A DNA stretch of 64,000 bases from Takakia lepidozioides (lineage: Eukaryota; Streptophyta; Takakiopsida; Takakiales; Takakiaceae), in contig CM060732.1 of NCBI GenBank assembly GCA_030704615.1, forward strand, positions 70,041,053 to 70,105,052, given 5' to 3'. The position numbers and the translations under genes are program-made. Of this stretch, positions 31,235 to 43,512 are shown one piece after another. The notes below the pieces were generated by a model, which saw nothing but the letters and a program-made list of their open reading frames with translations, did no database searches and was not told where the DNA came from. The stretch's first letter is position 1. Every line of letters starts with the position of its first letter.

Positions 31235-31410
31235 GAGCCTGGTCACGTGAGCGCGTGAGCGCAACTGCGCTCACGCCACGTCACCTTGCGCAAATGCCAC
31301 GTCACGGGGCTCACTCCTCATCATCACCGTGAAGGCCGCGTCACCCACGCGCCCAGAAAGAAGTGGAGTGTATTCCCGCGGATTGGCACCCTTTACCGCG
31401 GAAACAAGCT
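31235..31410. repeat. GTGAGCGCA / GCTCACGCCACGTCA repeat, copy 2
   Basis: Contains GTGAGCGCAACTGCGCTCAC (8-bp stem), CACGCCACGTCACC, GCCACGTCACGGGG and ends in TTTACCGCGG. Followed by GGATGAA-type simple repeats to about 31,560. Confidence 0.6.
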
Positions 31411-31881
31411 GGACGACATAATAAAAGACATTGAATAAAGGATGGATGAATATACAGTTGGATGATAAACAGATGGATGAGTGTGAAAAATGAATGTAGA
31501 TGGATGAATGAGGGATGGATAAGAGTAAAATGGATGAATGTATAATGGATGTTGAGCAATGACAAAAATTCATGACAGGAAGATGCATGACCAAAACTTT
31601 TGACGAATGCACAACGTATATGAAATGAGTTACACCTACGGCTGGCCACTAAAAAGTCAGGGGATAGGGACTCGGCCGCGTGAAGTGCCATTGCTTCGGC
31701 AAAACAGGAAGCAGAAAATTGGAAAGGGGGCTGTCGAAAACAGACTCGCCAGAAATGACTGTATCTCCTGAAGATCCACCGCTGCCTTTCCTGAAAGACA
31801 GCCTGAAAAAGTTATTACTGTAACTTTGATGTTATTGAGAAATTGAGTATGACTCCCAAAGAGGGTTTAGCACTTACTCAC

Positions 31882-34800
31882 ATGAAAAGTCGTTGTCGAC
31901 CTGCTTATCTTCGGGATCGTCATCATTTCGAATTTGAATCCGATCAGTCTGTGTGTGCCTGAAGTGGAGCCAGACAAAAGGGGGAGGAGCACTGTGTTGT
32001 AGAGGTCAGAATCACCCTCCATGCCAAAAAGGCTTCTTCCGCCTGCCTTGCATGCATGGTAAGTTGCTCCTACACCAGACAGGAGAACATGAACAGTTTG
32101 GAGGGGGGATTTAAGCAGATGAAACTGTTGAAAGAAAACCAGTTCGGAAGGGAAAAAACGAACCTGTGGACACAGAAAGATCAACCACCCGTGCAGAGCG
32201 GTGGCTACATGACTCCAGCAGTATTTGCATGAACGCTGGGACTTTTCCTTTGCACCTCTCCAGGGAGTGCCATCTGGTCTCTTCAGAGTCTGACTGGACT
32301 GCATGAAGTTGTACAAAATGTCATCGACATGGGGCTGATAGGGGGGGTTGACGAAACAACCCTGGTCAAAAATCTCAAAGCTGCGGATGGAGGATGGTGT
32401 CTTTGAGGTGCGAATCCTCCGCAGGCAGATCGCCTCGAACATCCTCGTCTGCCAAAGATAGCAGGTTAGTGTGGTAACACAATCTATAGTGGAAGTGTGT
32501 ACATCGGCTATTCAGAACTCAGACACAAAAAAATCATGAATCGGTGATGATCGGTGTTGATCATAACACATTCTACTAGAGTGGAGCTGCAGAGAACATT
32601 GAAACTCATGATGAAAGCACAAGCAGAAGGGAGACGACATACCAGCTGACCAGGGAAACCCCCTTTCACAAGGTAGAGGCTGTTCACACAAATTCCATGT
32701 GCGCAAAACTTCAAACCCTGAAGACTTGAGGTATGATGCCAATGCCCGACGACTATCATTGTCACATGACTGAAAAAGCAGAAGTGTCCCTGCATCAGAG
32801 AGGAAGTTGTTACAGAACCCGAACACCCCAACTCCAGTAGTTTGTCCTCGAATTTGTTCCAGCCTGGCGTCTTGCCCTTTGGAAGAACTTCTGGCACAGC
32901 CTGGCCATCCGGGATGTCGAGAATGACAATGTCGGCCGCATAAGTTTTCTGCACACCGCACAAAGGTGGGACCTGTGCTCACCTGCAACAGACATGTTTT
33001 TTATAAGAACGATGGCAAGAATGTTTTTCAAAGAACGAGACTGAAATACTGCCAACGAAACTTTCAGAGAAAAAGGAAAGAAACTGGAATTCTCACCAGA
33101 TTGAGGAATGAGATTATATTGTCCCAGGTAGGGATGGCACCCCAGTGTATCCTCTCTTTCGACTCTGCATCATCGAAAGCCAACCCTCATTAACAATTTT
33201 CATCTCTCCTGCTGAATCAGAACGGGAAGGGTGTGGCTTGGCATCGAACACGCACTGAAGAGTGCGGGTATATCTTCCAGCAGTAAAGTCCTGCCCACTC
33301 TCCATCTCCTTTTCATTCTCCTTCCCCTTGTCCTTTTCCTTCTCTTTGGACTTGTCTTTATCCTTTGGCTTTGCTGGTGAGATGGCTATGACATCACCAA
33401 CCTTGTCTTTTGGTTTGAGGCCCGCCTTCTTTCCCTTCTGCGGCGTTCCCTGAGCATCAGGCTCCTTGGCAGCCAATGTTGCTATGTTTCGTTGGTACTC
33501 TTCGTCAGTCAAAGGCGCTAGCATCTCTCATCGTTATTGTTCAAGTATTTCATATGCTGTTCTTGAAAGGTCGTGTGCTCCGGTGGGCAGTCAATGTACC
33601 ACCCCAAGTCTCTGAAGTGAGAAGGACTCCAGTCCTTCAATATCCCTGCAGTATACATGGTTGGATCGTTTGCAGGGTCCGACCACATGTCAAGATAGTC
33701 TGGAATTCCGCTCAGGTGATTTCCTTCCATAAGCACATATTTCGTGTACCTGAAAAAAAGGAGATAAATCCCAACCCACAAAAGCGCTCAGTGAGTAAGA
33801 TGCAAGTAGAACAGAATGAAAAAAACATAGATTGAAATGGCTCTGAGAACTGCTCCAAGGACCTTTCAGGACCACACGACTGCTCCAGATGTGAATGTCG
33901 TCAACGCCATTCAAAACATCCTTTCAATGATACTGTAAATACACCCTAATCCAGATGAATGCAAACTATCGTTTTGGAATGACACAGACATAGAAGTGAA
34001 TGTCGTCACGACATTCACTAATGAAGCCTAATTATTCCTCAATGAAGCAAAATCACAGGATGGAAATCATAAACTCGAGTAAGGAACCCTCCAGGAAAAC
34101 TCAATGCACATTCATAACGAACATATCACTGAGGACCTCACAACATCACTGTATGTGAATGGCGTCGACGCCATTCACAAAAATACCAAAAGAAAACCAA
34201 TTACTTAGCTCCCAATCCATGTAATTCAAATTGTCGTTGTTGAATAATACAGACACAGAAGTGAATGTCGTCAACGACATTCACTCTGGATTTCTCATAA
34301 CAGAGCTTATCAAGCCTCCAGATTCCTCGCAGAGGCAAAAATGCAGAACAACTGAATGTCTGCATTGACATTAAGCAAAATGAAGTGAGGAACCCTCACT
34401 GTAACCTCTATGGACATTACAAAAATTTACATAACTCTGAGGACCTCTCAACAACTCCGTATGTGAATGTCATCAACGCCATTCAAGGACATTATCAATT
34501 CTAATCAGGGACACTATAATTACACCCCTTGGATCCTAACCAGGTGAATTCATATACTCGCTTAAGAATGACTCAGACAAAGAAGTGAATGTCGTCACGA
34601 CATTCAATCTGGATCTATGATTGCAATCCTTATGAAGCCACATTTTTTTCCAAAAAAAACAGTAGAGTTTCAAGTATGACATTGCACCTATACACAACTC
34701 GCATCATGGCCCACTCTCCTCCAACCTGACTGTCAAGTCGTTGGACCGTAAAATGTTACCATCTTTGGAGAACTCCCCGAAAAAACAGTATCTCTCCAGG

Positions 34801-37067
34801 TGAGACCTCTTCACTTCCTTATGTATGCCTCCAATGACATTTGGGGAGGGGAAACAATCGAAATGTTCAGGTCCTTCAAAGTCTGATCCAGCACAATGAC
34901 GGCGCGCTTTTCGAGCTGCAAATAGTATATTTGTCAGAATTGCAAATAAGATACTCATCACATACTTGAAGAGAAGAAAACAACATGTTTGAATACACAC
35001 CTGACTCTAAAATGTAGCCTTGTGGAGCCAGTTATCAAACACCCAATCAGTGATTCCTTCCACCTTTGTGCCAGGCTGTATGGTGCTCTTTGGGAACTGA
35101 TTCAAGTCCTTTACTGTTTGATCTGAGTTCCATATCTCCAGCCACCTTATTTTTTTTGTGGGTCGACCATCGATATGGCCAGCCGGTGCAATTTTCTCCT
35201 GCTGCATCTCCGGATGCACATGCTTGTCATAATGTTGTTTTGATCTACTGAAGGAACTCAGGACCAGTCCAGGATCTACTAATTCTAAGCTGCTTTCCGA
35301 AGGCGGACATCAATTTGGTTCTTCGCATTTCAAACTCCTTCTTTATTGCAGCTTCCACACCCTTTGATGTCCTTAGTTCTTCTGGTGTAGTGCGGTAATA
35401 TTTGGATTTTCCCTTCTCAGCTGCCTCTGCCAGTTCTTGCTGCATTGATTCAAGTAGTGATTAGCTCCGAAGGGACTACAAACATGTATTCAAAAGTAAG
35501 CAGAGTACAGACTCGGGCTTACCGCATACATGTACTCCAGAAATGCCTCTCGTGTCAAAGAATACCAAGTGCCTGCAGCTCTTCCTGTTTCGCACTTCTT
35601 GATGATATTGGATGGGTACTATCCGAGAAATCATCCAGCTTCATCAGACCAATCCTCTGAATTCGGAATAGTGTGTGACCAAGCTTGTTGTCACATGCGA
35701 TTTCTCTGTCGATCTGCAAAAACATTGGAAACATTGCATTCCTTAACACTGTTTTTTGAGGATTAATAAGACACTACAGAGGGAATGAAATCTCCTGGAT
35801 GACTTACTTGTTCACGTCGTGCATAGCTGTAAGAAGCCTAGCGATGTCGTTTTCCAGGATCCAAAACCATTGCCTCCACAGCAACATGCTTGTCTTTGTC
35901 TTTCGCATGGTGTTTTCTGAATGTATCCCATCCATGCCAGCAATCGGTGGTTGCCGTCCCAGACGTAGAACATGTGGTTGCAGAATTGCTGGGTGTTCTT
36001 TCCCATCATGAGGCCCAGCTCGAACTCCTCATTGGCATCTTTCCAGGCATCCTTTCAGAGGAGGATATCAATGTGAAAAGCACCCGAACATGTTGGATGA
36101 TGGTCGTTACATTCACTATTTGCAAATGTCAGAACCATCAAACTCACTATGAATGGTGTGAAACAATTCAGCACAATCTACACAAGCAAAGCTGATATTG
36201 CCGTATTCAAAACAAAAGCGAGAGCGATAGCGAACGGCGTTAACGACAATCACAAAAGATAACGACCTGCCGGATCGGTGTTGTGTAATGACATCTATGT
36301 GCAACTGATTGGCGGCAACGACATTCAGTATAGTTTAGGGCGGACAGTAAGTGCAGATTATTCAGATTGACTCCACTGTGATTACCGTCGCCAGCATGGG
36401 AAGAGGAAGGACTGCTTGAAAGGCAATCAGACAGACTGTATGGTCTGAACAACGATGATTGACGGTATGCCGACCCTCACTCTCTCTTCAAACACATAGG
36501 TACATAAATCTCATGAGGAGAATCGAATGGCGTTAATGACGCTCGCAATTCAGTAGTTCCTGCTAAAGAAGGGAAGAAAGGACTCCTTGAAAGGCAATCA
36601 GACAGACTGTATGATCTGAACAACATTGAATGACTGTACCGATAGTCACCCACTTATTGTGCGGTAAACCCTTCGCAGAGGAGTAGAAAGCAAATCACCT
36701 TTTGTGATGGTCGGTAGCGACAATCCCTGTCTGGGACATTCCACTCAATCTCTACGCATATCTTCAACAATGAAATGTAAGTTAGATAAAACTTACTGGC
36801 ACCTTCTTAGGTTTTGAAATTTGATCCCCTTCTGCAACTTTCCTCTTCCCTCTCACATCTGCTGGAATTTCTGGACCTTCTCCCGGTTCGGTGTTCCGCG
36901 TGCTTCCACCTCCTTCAGTGTCCCTGCGAATCATCTCTGCCTCCACAGCTGGCGCACTCTTATCGCCGACTGTGTCACAGCCGCTGCCTCAGTCTCCGTC
37001 TGCTCTCTGAATCAGTCTCCGCGTTGCGCCTTGGCCCTGTGTTCTCCAACAAACGACGCCTCGTCAT
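31882..37067 (-). pseudogene. ParB-like domain plus beta-class DNA amino-methyltransferase gene, multi-exon and frameshifted
   Basis: Exons by splice sites (minus strand): 37,067-36,797 (ATG, MTRRRLLENTG, donor GTAAGT); 36,051-35,818 (ELGLMMGKNTQQFCNHMFYV then WDGNHRLLAWMG, the GxHR of ParB/sulfiredoxin folds, then DKHVAVEAMVLDP and DIARLLTAMHDVN); 35,713-35,523; 35,439-35,249; 35,208-35,001; 34,915-~34,720; 33,749-33,097 (Lys/Glu-rich linker, then ERIHWGAIPTWDNIISFLNL); 32,972-32,643 (ADIVILDIPDGQ, then GTLLLFQSC, ALASYLKSSGFEVLRTWNL, then GGFPGQL); 32,448-31,882 (FVNPPYQPH, then VHVLLSGVGATYHACKAGGR and LFGMEGD, which fit motif I). A catalytic-motif region before motif I is the beta-class order. 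ParB-methylase fusions are common in phages and bacteria. Many 1-nt shifts and a TAG near 35,010 interrupt it. Function and activity are inferred. Confidence 0.55.
33885..34640. repeat. Intronic array of GTGAATGTCGTC palindromes
   Basis: GTGAATGTCGTCAACGACATTCAC and variants occur at about 33,893, 33,994, 34,153, 34,259, 34,365, 34,460 and 34,580, commonly about 106 bp apart. They sit within a ~310-bp tandem unit that also contains AGGAACCCTC, CTGAGGACCTC and ACAGACA-AGAAG blocks. It lies between two putative exons of the ParB/methyltransferase gene. Weaker copies continue to 36,540, along with a ~175-bp duplication (36,395-36,480 and 36,570-36,655). Confidence 0.75.
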
Positions 37068-37900
37068 TTGCTCTCTTGCTCTGCGTCTCTCTCTAAGGGA
37101 AGTAAAATAAAGAGACTTTCTTCTCTTTCGTATTGTAGAAGGAACCCTCTCCAGCTTGACTACCACTCTCCCTCTAAGCGCGAAAAGTAGAAAAACGCAG
37201 TGACTCCCGATTTCTTGCGGGATTGCCTGCGTTCTTGCGTGTCTCTAGAAGCATCGGATTCCCTCTCGCGTGACCGTTACACATAGTTTCCCTTATTAGT
37301 GCACATGCCAGCAATTGGTGTACAGCTGTTCGTATTCAGTTATGGATGTCTGACGTGTGTCGCCCAAAAAAAACGGCGTGTTCTTTATTAGAACGGTTTC
37401 AATATTTAAAAATAACAACGAATCCCAGAAATCTTGGTGCAGTCTTACACAAATAAATGTAAATGAACGAGAGTTTTGATGACAAATCTTGGAATCATAC
37501 ACGGTCATCCTTGTTAGCCAAACCCCACATTCGTTTCACATTTGGAACTTCCAGGTGCGCATGATCATTGGTAGTAGTATAAAGATACATTTACTTAATC
37601 TGCAATCCCATTCTCAGATCCTGTGGCATGCTTCCAGGAAGTCGGCTTTGTTTTTGGGTTTATTGATGAGGTTCTGGTTAACGGTTTAACAGCTATCGAC
37701 ACTGCTCCTAGGGATACTCTGACCACTGGGCCCACAAAAAATTAATTAAAATGGACGGCTGCATATCTGGAAAGAATAACATAATATGCACAGTCGTTGT
37801 CTGAGCTTCCTCCGCCATATTCTCTGCTCATTCTTCAACTGTGTTCTGGAGACATCAGTAAACCGATTTACACTAGATCTGCGATAGCAAGGTACAAACG
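37068..37900. other. Intergenic region between divergent genes
   Basis: Separates the minus-strand ParB/methyltransferase gene start from the plus-strand MULE copy. Promoters for both would lie here; no clear TATA element is assigned and no gene is seen. Confidence 0.4.
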
Positions 37901-37916
37901 TACGCGAGGAAGGAAG

Positions 37917-40900
37917 ATGGCTTCCTCTGAAGCGGAGTTCTTCTCTGACGACAAACCAGTGCCGTTCTCCCAGGAAGTCCTTGACAATGGATTTGCAATT
38001 GTTCTGGAACATGTCTTGGCTACCCGTTTTCAGCTGCAGAATGGCTCCATCTTTTGGAGAAAGAGGTGTACGATCTTAAAGGGAAGTTGTTGAAATACTC
38101 TTTCCAAAACCGTGATGAGACGGCTCATATCAGCCAGTGGAGAGTGCGTCCTGGTCGATACAGAGTACTTGGAGAGCCTCGGCGAAAGTCCCTTGGGTCA
38201 TATGTGACGCCCGGGCTGCTGCTTCGAAGACAAGAGGGAGGTGGTGGTGAAAAAAGAACAGACGTCCTCCACTCCAATCGTTGAGCTTTCGGATTCTTCC
38301 GATGATGACATAAGTGAAATTCCAAATCCAGTCCTTCCTACTGTGGTTGGAGAAGCTGATGAAGAAGAGATTTGTAGTATCATTCCAAAATTGCGGGCGA
38401 TGGGAGGAATGGCTGGATTCAAAAGTGAGTTGCGGGGAATTGATTGGGAATCTTTGAAGCAGGTGCCTGTGAAGTTCTTGCCGGAGACTTTTGATGGCGA
38501 TATCCTATTCGAGCTGCCTCCTCCTCCGCGAGTTGGAGGTGTAACAATCATGATGCATGGAATGGACAAGAAACACGACGGGCACCCGTGGTGCAGAACA
38601 AAAACATCCAATATTAGAATGATGACAAGCTTGTTTTCAGGAGGACAGTTTGCAATGGACACCTTAGGTGTGATAATTTGAATTGCAGACACTTTCTTCA
38701 GTCTGGGGTTCTAATCAAAGCGAATGGGAGGGTCTGGCGGAAAATCCATTTCAGCCTGGGATTGCCCCTCCACCGGCAAACACTTTCGTCTGCAAATTCT
38801 GCAAACTTGTGCCATCCTGCTTGGCGCTCTGCGGAGCAAGAATGTACTATGTTGTCCACCGTTTGAAAACAATGACAAGAGCTTGTGTGCATTTTGGATT
38901 CCATAACCATCCTGTCTCGAAGGGGGATTACAGGGAGAGTGTTGAGACAGTATCGAGGTTGATTAAACAGGAGTTCGGGAGAAACCCATCCGCAACAACA
39001 TCTGCAATTGCTCTTGGCGCAAGCAAGTCCTTCTTGGAAAGCCATATTTTGAGTGAAGGGGATTCTGTGGGGACTAAACTTGACGGTGCAGCATTGGACC
39101 TGGTCATGGATCATTTCTCCACTTTAAGTTCACATAACATTCGGCATCAGATCAATGCATTGAGAATGGGCTCTGGGATCTGAGGCTACATAGACAACAT
39201 TTTGGAATTGAAACGAGTGAGCAAGTACGATTACATCCAGGACAATGTATTCCCAGGTCAAGGTGCCATCAAAGTTTTTCTTTTCAAAATGTCGACTGTT
39301 GGGGAGGGCAGTGGGGTTAGCCTCGTGAAGCGGATGCAGAAACTGGGGACTTGCAGAACTGTTTTCTTATGTTTGATCATGTGAAACGAGTGAAGGATTG
39401 GACAACAATGGCTTGTCATGTCTACGATCCAGTGTACCAACGAGTTATGACAATTGCAGTTTGTGACATACAATCCGAGGATACGGAATCCCAGAAGCTC
39501 ATGTGGAATTCCCTGATACGTGTCATGGGCTGCCATGGGCTGCCATCTCCAAATTTTGCAGGTTTCATGGCGGATAGTGCCCAAGCAAATTTCAATGCTG
39601 TTCGTATTGTCTTCGGATCGGGCGACCCAAAAGTGCCTATGCAGGAAGAGAGCGTACATGTCTATTCCATTGGACAATCTCTGGAAAAACATACAAAGTC
39701 GGACATCAAACCAGAGATGCAGACTCAGCACCGTAAATTGTGCAAAGAGTACAAAGATGCTAGAACAATGAAGGAGGCGGACACTTTGTTCCAGACAATT
39801 CGTGCCTGGTGGTTCTCTTCTGGAGCTGCATCACTTGAGAGTATGAGAGCATTGGAAGATTGGTTGGCGTTTTGGCACTTCCGGTATAGACAGGGGAGCA
39901 GCCATGACAATGGTACGAGGCTTCTATTTCATGCTTTATTCATCATTTGCTTTCCATATTTTTGACTCATTGCTTTCTTTATGTTGTTTCCTGTGCACTG
40001 TTCTGAAGTGTGGTTATCCTCTTTGCAGAACATGTCCATTGAGGAAATGGCGGACATGCCATCTTGCAATTTGACAGAAACTGTGCACAACGCATGGTTG
40101 CAGCAGTCTGGGAAACGGTCGGGATTTGTATGTGGCAACAACAGATGATTTGATACGTGCCTTGCAACAACAAACCCGATACCGCGATTTCTTACGAGGT
40201 GGGGTTGGTGGCAAGGGTCCGGACAAATGGGAGTTGATGTTGCGTGCTGCAAACAGATCTGGGATCCAATCAAGATAGCACGGGCGGTGAGCATGTATGC
40301 CCAGGGAACGCCACTTGTTTCTAGAGTTCCACATCTTGAAGGGGAGGAGAGATTTGGCTCCTGTAAGAGGAAATTGAACACTCCACCTGGTTCGGATTCA
40401 GATTCCCACAGGGCAGACCGTGATAACTTCTCGAAGCCTCGTGTTCCCCTGCATGACAGCTCCATGTCCGGAACCTCCATTGTGGAGGAACCTCCAACAC
40501 GACGGCAAGCTCCAGCATCAAACAGTGCCACTGAAATGGTGCAGGAGAAACAACCCCCTTGATGTGCTTGAGTCCGCATGCCCCGACCACGTTTGGCACA
40601 TAGAACGCACAAGTGTAGGATCTCGTGTGAAATGTACAGCGATCAGGGCAACTAATTTCAAGAAGTGCACTTCATCTATATCTAGAGGTGGTGCCCGAAC
40701 TCCTGCTCCGACTTTCACGGGCTTGATGCGTCCATACGGTCAACCAGAAGCCAAGAACCACAAGTTCTAGTTCTGCGCAGATGATTGTGCCAGATGTGTG
40801 CATGGAACTGTGCGTCCTTTCGTAGTGATGAAGCCATCTCCTCCAACCATTTGGCCCGTGAAGGTGGGAACACATCTCAGCTTTCAGGAGATTGAAATGC

Positions 40901-41033
40901 TGGAGGAGGCAGGTTTTTCCCTTGCGAGACAACCCCAACTCCATGCATGTGCTACTACTTCTGCGTCCTCCCGGGTCCCCCAGGCAAATCCTGACTTGTG
41001 GCCAACCAAACGAGATGGAAAGCGTTGCCCCAC
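37917..41033 (+). pseudogene. Second copy of the MULE/SWIM transposase family, decayed and 3'-truncated
   Basis: Homologous throughout to the gene at 2.9-6.5 kb. N-terminal part from ATG 37,917 (shift near 38,050); DGDILFELPPPPRVGG and KKHDGHPWCRTKT; CKFCKLVPSC; YDYIQDNVFPGQG; FDHVKRVKDWTTMACHVYD; GFMADSAQANFNAV; a CxxH readable in the alternative frame near 39,655; AWWFSSGAA. A GT-AG intron (39,913-40,028) sits at the same place as in the other copy, before MPSCNLTETVHNAW. Several 1-nt shifts and stops (38,679; 39,181). The SWIM finger is missing: similarity ends near 41,000, where a minus-strand sequence begins. Confidence 0.82.
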
Positions 41034-42791
41034 CGCCCACATGTAAGCTACCAACTCCTTATATTCCAGGGGAGCCTGGCGCCAGAATTCAACCAATTCT
41101 GCCCCTGACCATGTCTCCTCCTTAGCCAGTGGCCTCATCCTATATCTCAGAGGAATAAGAGTTTGATTGAGCAGATGCAATTGACCCAATGATTTGCAGG
41201 AAGTTAAGGTTTTGAAAACCTTCTCCAGTATTTCTGGGATTTGGTGGGCTGGTACTACCATCATTTTAAAGTATTCCTCTGAATACTTTAACCACTCCCC
41301 ATCCTGCTTGCATGGCATGATTTGGAAATCATCCACTGCTACTGAAGTTGATGCTACCAGGACACTTGGTAGTGTTACAGGGTTTACCTCTTGAGTAGAT
41401 GGCCCTGTTGTGGCCTGTACCAGTGTCTGTTGGCTTGGTGGTGTTTGTGTTGGTGTTGTTGTTGTTAATTGTATTGGTGTCTCTCGTTCGTGATCTTGCT
41501 CTTCTTGATCCTCTTCGTCCATGAGCTCATCTTGTTCTGGAATTGGTGGCAGGAACTCCTCATGAATGTCTGTCACCAATTTCGCCAACTAGCACTTCAT
41601 TTGCCTCACCATTGCCCTGTTGAGTTTCTTCATCTCCAATTCACTCCCTTCATTCAACCAGGCTCTGGCTAAGGCTGCATCTGCTGCATCCAACCCTGCT
41701 TGTAGTGTCAGCTTTTCCAGCTACTGCTTCCATTCTTGTTCATTGCCCATGGCAATGTCTCTTTCTGTGGTGGCGGTAAACAGCCTGCTCTCAGCATTCT
41801 CCCTTTGCTTCAACAGTGTAGTGTTGTTGTTGAGCCACTTCGTTCCCTGATCTCTGGCAGTCCTCAGCTGCCCCTTGAGTGTCTCCACCTACTGTTTTAA
41901 TGTTTGCACCTGTCCTGTGAGTGTTTCCACCTCTGTCTCTGTTTGTTGATTCTCCCTCTTCTCTCTGTACTGGGGAATCAGCCGTCGAGTTGATGATGTC
42001 CTCTGCTGCTGCACTTGTGGTTGCTTTGTTGATCCGGGCTCTCTTTGCAAGTCCGCCCTCTTCTTCTTCCTGACCTGTTGCGGTCTCACTTCCTTCTTCC
42101 TCCATTGTGTCTACCCATTGCATAATTCCCAACGTCGTTTGCTCTTCGGCTGTTAGGTGTACAGTGTGTCGAATCATCTGGAGTAACAAGGGAGTCGCCA
42201 TGGTAACAGTTGCTTCCTTCTTCTTCTTTGTCAACCTGGTCAGTTCTTGAGTTAACTTCTTCAATAAGAAGCTTGCCCAATTCACGATTTGCCCATTGAA
42301 GTAAATCAACACTTGGTCGATTAGCTCCTTGGTACAGTAGCTATGGTTTTGCCTGAGGCAAAGCAATGTGCTAAGTACTGGGGCTATCTTCCTAAAGCCA
42401 GGGTTTTTGCTGTGGCTGCATATGTAGCCTTGATCTGCTTGGTTGAGATTCTCAAACAAATCTGCAAGTACAAACCTTGGAGGTTTGCCGGTGTGCGGTG
42501 GTACGTCCAGACTGGGAAGGTGAAATACTTCCGCCAAGTACTTCTTTGTCAACAGGATGTGCGTGTCGAGGACATTTGTGCTCCGAGTGCTGGTGTTGTA
42601 ATTCTCCAAGAACTCCCTGCATAGCTCGTCGTGCTTCAGGTTCCAGTCCAGCATGGTGATAAAGTATCGCAGGCAAGACTGTCCAACGTCTCCCGTGTCT
42701 CTGTGTCCTGCTCAATCTTCTGCAATGCCGGGCTGATTTTGAAATTGACTTGCGCATAAGAACTTGGTGCCTTCCGTTTGGTACCTGCCAT
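40884..42791 (-). pseudogene. Unrecognised repeat-associated ORF
   Basis: Starts at ATG 42,791 (MAGTKRKAPSSYAQVNFKIS), shifts frame near 42,675, then continues FITMLDWNLKHDELCREFLE, KYLAEVFHLPSLDVPPHTGK, IVNWASFLLKKLTQELTRLT, a Glu/Thr-rich region, further shifts at 41,590-41,800, then an acidic/Thr-rich linker and EYFKMMVVPAHQIPEILEKV, LNQTLIPLRYRMRPLAKEET and WRQAPLEYKELVAYMWAVGQ. It has coiled-coil and low-complexity character. No known domain. A fragment of it occurs at 25.2-25.5 kb in opposite orientation, which suggests it belongs to a mobile element. Confidence 0.5.
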
Positions 42792-42969
42792 TTCTCTTAG
42801 TCTCGCGGTTGCTGTAAGGAATTGGAGCACCAATTCCTGTATCACAAGGAGTATGAAGCACACTGGAAGTTGTGTATATCAGTTGGAAGATGACACGATG
42901 AAATAGAGGGGCAAGTGGGGAGGCTCATGTTCTTACCATTTAGAGGTTGATTAAATTCCCTGAGTGGTC

Positions 42970-43260
42970 TGTAATTATCGTTTAAAATAAATAAATAAAT
43001 AATAATAAACCTAGGAGCGCAGCCCACAATTCAGGCCCTTGAGGAGGGGAAAATTAACCCCCTTTCATTTATGCGCCATGAGACCTACATAACGAACTAT
43101 GCCCAGACATACTGTCATACACATATGGGGCAGGGAAGCTGGTTTGAACCCCTGTCGAGCGGCTTTTACTCACCCATCTCTTCGCTATCCGAGGTGCAAA
43201 CTCCAAGATAGAAGAGTTGGATATCTCTAAGCACTCAGCCCGCTCAGAACAATCAGTCAT
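42970..43260 (-). mobile_element. Possible tRNA-derived SINE
   Basis: On the minus strand, an A-box-like GGATAGCGAAGAGATGGG (~43,190) is followed about 35 nt later by a good B box GGGGTTCAAACC (~43,155), a body, and a (TTTA)n tail at ~42,985-43,000. No target duplication was recognised. A related fragment is at 43,465-43,512. Confidence 0.45.
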
Positions 43261-43512
43261 GACCTACAACTAGTGAATCATGGTTGTGCTTCCTATTTGT
43301 ATTCCTTCTTGCCTTCATGTTAGCAAATTACCTTACCGTGTATACTAAAGCATCAAATTGCTTCAGTATCTACCAGGTTTCATTCACTCATCCATTCATT
43401 CCACAGTTTCACTCATGTCTCTCTACCTCACGTGCATTCACAACAAAATACGAAATAAGAAAGGGAAACACCTGGCTCACAAATTAGGCCCTGTGAGAGG
43501 AGAAATTGATTT

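Noticed and set aside
32125-32163. 39-nt intron in the methyltransferase exon
   Set aside because: Ends are GT and AG but 39 nt is below usual plant intron size, and the segment reads in frame (PSELVFFQQ), so it is more likely coding.
33262-33453. Hydrophobic plus-strand ORF near 33.3 kb
   Set aside because: It is the antisense of the Lys/Glu-rich linker of the minus-strand gene.
40884-41010. C-terminal end of the minus-strand ORF opposite the MULE copy
   Set aside because: This part is the antisense of the MULE sequence and so is not part of the original minus-strand protein.
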